In this document: positions 42,490 through 48,165 of the stretch, one piece after another
How the letters are laid out: every line of letters begins with the position of its first letter
Numbering within the stretch: the stretch's first letter is position 1
NCBI RefSeq assembly: GCF_030654915.1
Contig: NZ_JAURWM010000371.1
Span: forward strand, 1 to 48,165
Length of the DNA stretch: 48,165 nucleotides
Reading direction: 5' to 3'
Source: Phenylobacterium sp.
GTDB lineage: Bacteria; Pseudomonadota; Alphaproteobacteria; Caulobacterales; Caulobacteraceae
Notes under the pieces: generated by a model
What the model saw: only the letters and a program-made list of their open reading frames with translations
Database searches by the model: none
Told to the model about the DNA's origin: nothing
Made by a program: the position numbers and the translations under genes

Positions 42490-43881
42490 GTGGCCGAGAC
42501 GCGTCTACCCAAGGCCTGCATCATCGGGGCGGGATGCTCGGGATTCACGACCGCCAAGCGGTTGAAGGATTTCGGCATCCCCTATGATTGCTTCGAGATC
42601 TCCGACGAGGTCGGCGGCAACTGGTACTACAAGAACCCTAACGGGATGTCGGCCTGCTACGAGAGCCTGCACATCGACACCTCGAAATGGCGCCTGGCTT
42701 TCGAGGACTTCCCCGTCCCCGCCGACTGGCCAGACTTCCCGCACCACGCCCAGTTGCATCAGTACTTCAAGGACTATGTCGATCACTTCGACCTGAGGGA
42801 GACGATCACCTTCAGGACCGCGGTCGACAAGGCGCGGCGCAACGCCGACGGCCTCTGGGAGGTGACCCTCTCGACCGGAGAAACCCGGCTCTATGACGCG
42901 CTGTTCGTCTGCAACGGTCACCACTGGAGCCCGCGCATCCCGAACTATACCGGCGAATTTGACGGCGCCGCCTTCCACAGCCACGCCTATTCCGACCCGT
43001 TCGACCCCGTCGATATGCGCGGCAAGAACATCGTGGTGGTCGGCATGGGCAATTCGGCGATGGATATCGCCTCCGAGCTCGCCCAACGGCCCATCGCCAA
43101 GAACCTGTGGGTGTCGGCGCGGCGCGGGGTCTGGGTGCTGCCGAAATACATGAACGGCAAGCCGGCCGACAAATCGGCGATGCCGTCCTGGATGCCCAAG
43201 AAGCTCGGCCTGGCCATGGCCCGGAAGGTCATCAAGAAGGCTATCGGCGCCATGGAGGACTACGGCCTGCCCAAGCCCGACCATGAGCCGCTTGAAGCCC
43301 ACCCCTCGGTCAGTGGCGAGTTCCTGACCCGCGCGGGTTGCGGCGATATCAAGTTCAAGCCTCAGATCGAGGCGCTGGACGGCGATCAGGTCCGCTTCGC
43401 CGATGGCACGGTCGAGGACGTCGATGTGATCATCTTCGCCACCGGCTACGATATGCGCTTCCCGTTCTTCGACGATCCGGGCCTGGTCCCGGACGGCGAT
43501 CACCGGCTGCCGCTGTTCAAGCGGATGATGAAGCCGGGCGTGCCGAACCTCTTCTATATGGGCCTAGCCCAGCCGCTGCCGACCCTGGTCAATTTCGCTG
43601 AGCAACAGGCCAAACTGGCGGCCGCCTATCTGGCCGGGCTCTACCTGCCGCCCTCAATCGCAGACATGAACCAGGTGATCGCCAAGGACGAGGCCACGCA
43701 CCTTGGCCAGTATTACCGCTCCAAGCGCCACACCATCCAGGTCGACTTCAACACCTACGTCGCCGACCTACACAAGGAGGTCGCCAAGGGCGCGAAGCGC
43801 GCGAACGCGGCCGGAAACCGTCTGTCGGTGCCGGGGCGGGTCGCCGAACACGTCGCCCAGAGCCCGGTCAGCGCCAGCTAG
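42490..43881 (+). CDS. Flavin-containing monooxygenase (FMO-like)
   Basis: A 463-residue class B flavin monooxygenase. The FAD motif IIGAGCSGFTTAKRL (about 11-25) and the EVGGNWYYKN segment are followed by the FMO-type fingerprint FDGAAFHSHAY (about 158-168) and the NADPH motif VVGMGNSAMDIA. IIFATGYD is the late ATG motif. FMO-like enzymes oxidise soft nucleophiles (N, S) or carry out Baeyer-Villiger reactions. The start is GTG 42490, with GGGAGG six bases upstream. It lies 65 bases after the PepSY gene but does not look functionally linked to copper. Its stop overlaps the convergent PurN-type gene within one CTAG. Confidence 0.87.
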   Translation: MAETRLPKACIIGAGCSGFTTAKRLKDFGIPYDCFEISDEVGGNWYYKNPNGMSACYESLHIDTSKWRLAFEDFPVPADWPDFPHHAQLHQYFKDYVDHFDLRETITFRTAVDKARRNADGLWEVTLSTGETRLYDALFVCNGHHWSPRIPNYTGEFDGAAFHSHAYSDPFDPVDMRGKNIVVVGMGNSAMDIASELAQRPIAKNLWVSARRGVWVLPKYMNGKPADKSAMPSWMPKKLGLAMARKVIKKAIGAMEDYGLPKPDHEPLEAHPSVSGEFLTRAGCGDIKFKPQIEALDGDQVRFADGTVEDVDVIIFATGYDMRFPFFDDPGLVPDGDHRLPLFKRMMKPGVPNLFYMGLAQPLPTLVNFAEQQAKLAAAYLAGLYLPPSIADMNQVIAKDEATHLGQYYRSKRHTIQVDFNTYVADLHKEVAKGAKRANAAGNRLSVPGRVAEHVAQSPVSAS

Positions 43882-44483
43882 TCTGGCAGCGCCAGCTCGC
43901 CGTCGGCGATGCGCCGCAGGGTCTCCACGAAGAAGCTCGGCTCAAGGGCGGTGACACGGGCTTCCAGGCTCTCGGCCGTTTCGCCCGGCGCCAAGGGCAC
44001 CGAGCGCCGGGCGATCACCGGACCATGGTCATACATCTCGTCCACGGCGTGGATAGTGACGCCGCTCTCGGCCACGCCGGCGGCGATCACCGCCTCGTGG
44101 ACCCGGCGGCCATACATGCCCTCGCCGCCAAAGGCCGGCAGCGCGCCCGGATGGATGTTGATCACCCGGTTTCGGTAGCGCCCAAGCGTCTTGGGGCCAA
44201 GCCGGCGCAAATAGCCTGAAGCGACGATCAGATCGACGCCAGCCGCTTCCATCGCCGCGCAGAGCCGGGCGTCGGCCGCCTCCGGATCAGACTGGGTCGG
44301 AATGACCAGGGTCGGCACACCACGCGACGCCGCGAATTCCAGGGCTCCGGCGTTCTTGTTGTTACTGACTACCAATCGCGGCTCGGCGGCCAGCTCTCCT
44401 GCTTGGATGGCCTCGATCATCGCCCGCATGCTGGAGCCATTGCGAGAAGCCAAAAAGCCAAGCTTAAGCGGCGAGGAACTCAT
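43878..44483 (-). CDS. purN: Phosphoribosylglycinamide formyltransferase (PurN type)
   Basis: A 201-residue formyltransferase that would pass a formyl group from 10-formyl-THF to GAR in purine synthesis. The catalytic Asn-His pair lies in INIHPGALPAFGG and the catalytic Asp in YDHGPVI. The N-terminal phosphate loop ASRNGSSMRAM is recognisable but differs from the usual SGxGSN. No purM lies next to it, so a paralogous role is possible. Its start shares one base with the upstream hydrolase stop, making it the last gene of the tmk-holB-tatD run. Confidence 0.8.
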   Translation of the reverse strand: MSSSPLKLGFLASRNGSSMRAMIEAIQAGELAAEPRLVVSNNKNAGALEFAASRGVPTLVIPTQSDPEAADARLCAAMEAAGVDLIVASGYLRRLGPKTLGRYRNRVINIHPGALPAFGGEGMYGRRVHEAVIAAGVAESGVTIHAVDEMYDHGPVIARRSVPLAPGETAESLEARVTALEPSFFVETLRRIADGELALPD

Positions 44484-45304
44484 CAGAAATCGCCGCCCAG
44501 TTGATGTTCGAACCGTAGCCCGTCGAAAGCCGGTTCAACCCCGGTCGGCAGCCGGGCCGCGAGATCGTCGAAGTCGAGGTCGATGTGCATATTGGTCAGG
44601 ATCGCCCGGCGGGGCTTGACCCGCGCTATCCACTCCAGTGCCAGATCGACATGGGCGTGGGTCGGATGGGGCTTCCAGCGCAGGGCGTCCAAGATCCAGA
44701 CGTCGAGATCCGCCAGGGCTTCGAAGGCGGCCTCATCCAGCCCCACCACATCGCTGGAATAGGCAACATTTCCAAAGCGATATCCGATAGATCTCACACC
44801 GCCATGATCCTGATCAAAGGTGCTCACCGGGATCACCCCCGACGGTCCCTCAACCGACCAAGACGCCCCATGCGGCGGCACGATCTGGATATCCCCGATC
44901 GCCGGATAGCCGCCCTCGCCCACAAAGATGTAGCCGAACCGCCGCCGCATCGACTCCGCGGTCGACTCGTCCATGTGGCAATTAATTCTAGCGCGCTGGC
45001 GGATAGCAAAGGCGCGGATATCGTCTATCCCGTGGGTCTGGTCCGCATGGTCGTGCGTCAACAGCACGGCATCCATGCGCCGAGCGCCAGCGTCCGAGGT
45101 CTGCGACACGAGATCGGGGGAAGTATCGACAATCAAAGTGGTTTCGCTCTCGGCGCTCACGCCCTTTCGGCGGACCAACAGCGAGCAACGGCGACGGCGG
45201 TTCTTCGGATTGGCCGGGTTGCAGTCGCCCCAATCGCCGTCCGCGCGCGGCACCCCGCCCGACGACCCGCAGCCCAGAATGGTGAACTCCAGCACCCCGC
45301 TCAT
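44483..45304 (-). CDS. MBL-fold metallohydrolase (PhnP-like)
   Basis: A 273-residue metallo-beta-lactamase-fold hydrolase. The opening FTILGCGSSGGVPR and DTSPDLVSQT match the PhnP/YcbX-like phosphodiesterase group. The metal motif reads LTHDHADQTHGIDD, that is HxHxD with Gln where the usual motif has His. Later ligands are plausible in YSSDVVG and NMHIDLD. The start overlaps the TatD gene stop (ATGA). A gene of this kind after tatD is a common arrangement in alphaproteobacteria. The substrate, perhaps a cyclic phosphodiester, is unknown. Confidence 0.85.
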   Translation of the reverse strand: MSGVLEFTILGCGSSGGVPRADGDWGDCNPANPKNRRRRCSLLVRRKGVSAESETTLIVDTSPDLVSQTSDAGARRMDAVLLTHDHADQTHGIDDIRAFAIRQRARINCHMDESTAESMRRRFGYIFVGEGGYPAIGDIQIVPPHGASWSVEGPSGVIPVSTFDQDHGGVRSIGYRFGNVAYSSDVVGLDEAAFEALADLDVWILDALRWKPHPTHAHVDLALEWIARVKPRRAILTNMHIDLDFDDLAARLPTGVEPAFDGLRFEHQLGGDF

Positions 45305-46077
45305 GGCCGCGGAATCTTGTCGAACAGGGCGAAGAAGGCGTCCTCGGTCTTCTGTTCGGCCTCCTGCGCCGACCAGCCGCGAATTTCGGCCAGCTTAGCG
45401 AGTACGGCGGGCAGATAGGCGGGCTCGTTGCGCCGCCCGCGGTGCGGGATGGGCGCTAGATAGGGGCAGTCCGTCTCCACGATGATCCGGTCGGCGGGCA
45501 TGCCACGCACCACGGCGCGGACGTCCTCGGCCGCCTTGAAGGTGGCGATGCCGGACACCGAGAACCAGGCGCCCAGCGCCGCGGCCCGCGCCGCCAATTC
45601 GGGGCCGGACGTGTAGCAATGCATCAGCATCTTGAACGGCCCCCGGGCGTGCTCTTCCTCCAGGATATCGCCCATCAACGCGTCGGCCTCACGGGTGTGA
45701 ACCACCAGCGGCAAGCCGGTTTCCCGCGCCGCGGCGACATGAGCCCGGAACACCTTGGCTTGGATGTCACGCGGGCTCAGATCGTAATGGAAATCCAGCC
45801 CGGTCTCACCGATCCCGACCACGCGCGGATCGGCCGCCAACGCCACCAGCTCGGCGACCGAGAGGTCGGGATTCTCTTTGGCCTCATGCGGATGGGTGCC
45901 GACTGTGCACCATATGTCGGGATGATCGGCCAGGGCGCGAACGGCTGTGAAGTGCGAGACCTTGTCGCTGATATTGACCATCAGGGCGATGCCGGCGGCG
46001 CGGGCGCGGGCGATCACCTCGTCCCGATCATCATCGAATTGGTGCGCGTGCAGGTTGACGTGACTGTCGATCAGCAT
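45301..46077 (-). CDS. tatD: TatD family metal-dependent hydrolase
   Basis: A 258-residue TIM-barrel nuclease-type hydrolase. TatD signatures are WCTVGTHPHEA, IGETGLDFHYD (metal-binding Glu), PLVVHTREAD (His), MHCYTSG (His) and IIVETDCPYLAP (Asp). The N-terminal metal pair, normally HxH, reads SHVNLH here, so Asn8 stands in the place of the second His. The start at 46077 begins the domain; the frame extends further upstream into holB without meaning. It overlaps the MBL gene by four bases and lies 13 bases after holB. Confidence 0.92.
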   Translation of the reverse strand: MLIDSHVNLHAHQFDDDRDEVIARARAAGIALMVNISDKVSHFTAVRALADHPDIWCTVGTHPHEAKENPDLSVAELVALAADPRVVGIGETGLDFHYDLSPRDIQAKVFRAHVAAARETGLPLVVHTREADALMGDILEEEHARGPFKMLMHCYTSGPELAARAAALGAWFSVSGIATFKAAEDVRAVVRGMPADRIIVETDCPYLAPIPHRGRRNEPAYLPAVLAKLAEIRGWSAQEAEQKTEDAFFALFDKIPRP

Positions 46078-46090
46078 GGAACGAGGAAAC

Positions 46091-47089
46091 TCAGGCGCGC
46101 GCGGCGGCGCGCAGTTCAGAAAGCGCGGTGAAGAAGGCGTCGGTCCGGTCCAGGTTGACGGCCTCGACCTCGCGCGGCAGGCGCTGCAGCGTCTCCCACG
46201 CCGCAGCCCAGCGATCAAGACCGCCATAGCCCTCGCCAGCCAACCGGGTGACGTGGCTGTGGACCCGCTCAGCCAGTCGCTCGAACAGCAGATTGAACTG
46301 GGCCTGGCCCTCCCCGCCCCGGAACCGGTCCGTCAACGCCAGCGCCGCGGCCTCGTTGACCTGCGGGAGGCTCATCAGGATTTCCTTGGCCGCGTCGTCC
46401 ACCGCCACCGCGCCCGCCAGAGCCAAGGCCAGGGCGCGCCCGGGCGCGCCATTGGCCATCCGCGCCAGTCGGATCGAGTCCTCGGCGTTTGCCGAGGTCC
46501 GCGACTGGACAAAGCTCGTCACATCGCTTTCCGCCAAGCCGCCAAACGCCAGCCGGCGGCACCGCGATCGGATCGTGGGCAGCAAACGGCCCGGCGAGTG
46601 GGAGATCAGCAGCAGGATGCCACGCTCCGGCGGCTCCTCCAGGGTTTTCAGCACCGCATTGGCCGAATTGACGTTCAGATCGTCAGCGGCGTCGATGATC
46701 GCCACCCGGTGAGGTGAACTGGCGGGCGACTTGGAAAAGAAATCCGAGAGCTTGCGTGCTTCGTCGACCGGGATGGCTTTGCGGACCTTGCCGTCCTCGC
46801 CGATCCGCTCCAGCACCATGATGTCGGGATGCGAGCGGGCGATAATCTGGCGGCTGACCGGATGGCCGGGCGAGGCGCCCAGGACGCCGTAGGAGCGCTC
46901 CGGCGGCGCGCCCAGCAACCGGCGAGCGGCGCGATAGGCGAAGGTCGCCTTGCCCACGCCCTCGGGTCCGGTCAGCAGCCAGGCGTGGTGCAGACGCCCA
47001 CGGCTGCGGGCTTCCTCAAAGGCGATCTCGGCGGCCTCATGACCTTTCAGGTCGAAGACCTCGCGTGGATGGGTGGGCTGCTCAGCCAT
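46091..47089 (-). CDS. holB: DNA polymerase III subunit delta'
   Basis: A 332-residue AAA+ clamp-loader subunit. The segment LLTGPEGVGKATFAYRAAR (about 38-56) is the P-loop region, VAIIDAADDLNVNSANAVLKTLEEP gives the Walker B and following region, and PTIRSRCRRLAF carries the SRC motif with the arginine finger. The N-terminus with GHEAAEIAFEEARSRGRLHHAW is typical of delta'. It overlaps the end of tmk by eight bases, the usual tmk-holB order. The subunit loads the sliding clamp during replication. Confidence 0.94.
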   Translation of the reverse strand: MAEQPTHPREVFDLKGHEAAEIAFEEARSRGRLHHAWLLTGPEGVGKATFAYRAARRLLGAPPERSYGVLGASPGHPVSRQIIARSHPDIMVLERIGEDGKVRKAIPVDEARKLSDFFSKSPASSPHRVAIIDAADDLNVNSANAVLKTLEEPPERGILLLISHSPGRLLPTIRSRCRRLAFGGLAESDVTSFVQSRTSANAEDSIRLARMANGAPGRALALALAGAVAVDDAAKEILMSLPQVNEAAALALTDRFRGGEGQAQFNLLFERLAERVHSHVTRLAGEGYGGLDRWAAAWETLQRLPREVEAVNLDRTDAFFTALSELRAAARA

Positions 47090-47729
47090 GGACGACCAGC
47101 CTGTCGCTGACTGTGGTCCAGACCTGGCCCTCGACCTCGTCCATCGAGCCCGAGGCGTCGATCAGGGCGCAGCGATTGGGTTCGGCCTTGGCGATGGCCA
47201 GGAAGGCTGCGCGCAACCGCTCGTGGAACGCCACGCCCTTGGATTCGAACCGGGTCTCGGCATGGCCCTCGGAGTTGGCGAAGCTCTCTGCCCGCGCCAG
47301 GCCAATCCCTACCGGGAGGTCGAACACCAGGGTAAGGTCGGGCCGCACCTCATCCAAGACGTGAGCCTCGAGCGCCGAGATCAAAGCAGGTTCCACTCCC
47401 CCTGCCCCGCCTTGATAGGCCCGAGTAGAGTCGGCGAACCGGTCGCAGATCACCCATGCTCCGCGCGCCAGGGCCGGTTGGATGGTCCGCTCGATATGGT
47501 CGCGCCGCGCGCCGTACATCAGCAGGGTCTCGGTCACCGGGCTCCAGCGGTCAGCCTCGCCTTTCAAGACAAGATTTCGGATCGCCTCGGCGCCCGGCGA
47601 GCCGCCCGGTTCGCGGGTCTGGACGACATCGAGGCCCTCGTTTTGCAGGCGCGCAACTAGGCGCCGGACCTGGGTTGATTTCCCAGCTCCCTCTCCGCCT
47701 TCAAAGGTGATGAACCGCCCGCGCGTCAC
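47082..47729 (-). CDS. tmk: Thymidylate kinase (dTMP kinase)
   Basis: A 215-residue nucleotide kinase that phosphorylates dTMP to dTDP. The P-loop FEGGEGAGKST (about 9-19), the TREPGGSPGAEAIR segment, the DRFADSTRAYQGG motif and the LID region ESFANSEGHAETRFE are all present. Length is normal. It overlaps holB by eight bases. The upstream gap of 48 bases separates it from the SPOR-domain gene, so transcription may come from farther upstream. Confidence 0.96.
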   Translation of the reverse strand: MTRGRFITFEGGEGAGKSTQVRRLVARLQNEGLDVVQTREPGGSPGAEAIRNLVLKGEADRWSPVTETLLMYGARRDHIERTIQPALARGAWVICDRFADSTRAYQGGAGGVEPALISALEAHVLDEVRPDLTLVFDLPVGIGLARAESFANSEGHAETRFESKGVAFHERLRAAFLAIAKAEPNRCALIDASGSMDEVEGQVWTTVSDRLVVHG

Positions 47730-47777
47730 GCGGCCAAAATGGCCCGTTCGCTCGGTTTGTCCAGCCGCGATACGCCT

Positions 47778-48165
47778 CTACAGCCCCGGCCGCACGACTC
47801 GAGCCTCTGCGAAGCCTGAAGCGGCGACCCGATCACGTAAGGCCCAGGCCTCGGCTTCGTCGGGCGTGCCCTGCACCATCACGCGGTACAATGTCACGCC
47901 ATCCGCTCGTTGGAACGGCTCGACCGTCGCGGTCACGCCGCCGCCGAGTTGGTTGACCACTCGCTGGGCGTTCGCCGGATCGGAAAAGGCGCCTGCCTGG
48001 ACGCGATAGGCCAGGCCCGTCCCGGCGCTGGGAGTTGCGACGAGTGTGGAAGTCCCGAGCGGCGGAAGCGAGGAAGAACCGACGACGGGCGGCAAGGGCG
48101 CCGTCCCGGGCGACGGATTCAATCCGACATAGGGCGTCGGGCCGCTCGGCATCTGATCGGTCGAC
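47778..48165 (-). CDS. SPOR-domain protein, C-terminal part (partial, probably RlpA-like)
   Basis: The minus strand is open to the right edge; about 129 codons are visible. The last 75 residues form a SPOR domain (YRVQAGAFSDPANAQRVV, then LYRVMVQGTPDEAEAWALRDRV and the ending ARVVRPGL), which binds denuded peptidoglycan at the division site. A Pro/Ser-rich linker precedes it. In related alphaproteobacteria the neighbour of tmk is often an RlpA-type lytic transglycosylase with such a tail, so RlpA is the best guess, but the catalytic domain is outside the window. Confidence 0.75.
   Translation of the reverse strand, partial: STDQMPSGPTPYVGLNPSPGTAPLPPVVGSSSLPPLGTSTLVATPSAGTGLAYRVQAGAFSDPANAQRVVNQLGGGVTATVEPFQRADGVTLYRVMVQGTPDEAEAWALRDRVAASGFAEARVVRPGL

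Overview
The window is GC-rich (roughly two-thirds G+C by eye), densely coded DNA from an alphaproteobacterium, most likely a member of the Caulobacteraceae (Caulobacter/Phenylobacterium type). This rests on three TonB-dependent receptors in 48 kb, a complete N-acetylglucosamine (GlcNAc) phosphotransferase locus of the kind known from Caulobacter, a tmk-holB-tatD-MBL housekeeping run, and the family mix (DUF2946, PepSY, HxlR, CYP153). The genus is an inference. I saw no tRNA, rRNA, transposase, phage gene or CRISPR array.

Layout. (1) 1-2.85 kb: the edge of an HlyD/DUF2955 efflux pair, divergent from a DUF4239 membrane protein. (2) 2.8-9.95 kb: an oxidative catabolic block. A Crp/Fnr regulator is divergent from a class II aldolase, an FMN-dependent lactate-monooxygenase-type enzyme and a Baeyer-Villiger monooxygenase; a BASS-type transporter and a CYP153-type P450 follow on the other strand. 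(3) 10.1-12.3 kb: an Rrf2 regulator divergent from a thioredoxin-reductase-like flavoprotein coupled to a methyltransferase. (4) 12.5-16.6 kb: an HxlR regulator divergent from a fatty-acid desaturase, then an AcuI/YhdH reductase and a TTC38-like repeat protein. (5) 16.7-24.3 kb: a TonB receptor, a Tat-exported metallophosphoesterase, an arylsulfatase, a haloalkane-dehalogenase-type hydrolase and a small membrane protein.

(6) 24.3-36.7 kb: the GlcNAc locus. The minus strand carries a receptor, a GH20 hexosaminidase, a fused EIIA-HPr-EI and an EIICB transporter. The plus strand carries a GntR/UTRA regulator, a SIS-type GlcN-6-P deaminase and the GlcNAc-6-P deacetylase. Together they take chito-oligosaccharides across the outer membrane, split them to GlcNAc, import it as GlcNAc-6-P and convert it to fructose-6-P. 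Two matching 16-bp elements, one facing each arm at nearly equal distance from the two start codons, look like the regulator's operators.

(7) 36.8-42.4 kb: a copper-type operon (DUF2946, PCu(A)C chaperone, SCO, second DUF2946, TonB receptor, PepSY protein). The receptor reading frame is broken by one in-frame TAG. (8) 42.5-48.2 kb: a flavin monooxygenase facing a tightly packed minus-strand run: SPOR-protein fragment, tmk, holB, tatD, MBL hydrolase and a PurN-type formyltransferase.

The points most worth a second look are the amber-interrupted receptor, the symmetric operator pair, the EIICB protein with a second IIB domain that lacks the phosphorylated cysteine, the terminator between receptor and hexosaminidase, and the uncharacterised oxidative cluster under the Crp/Fnr regulator. 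I did not find a wholly new type of system.
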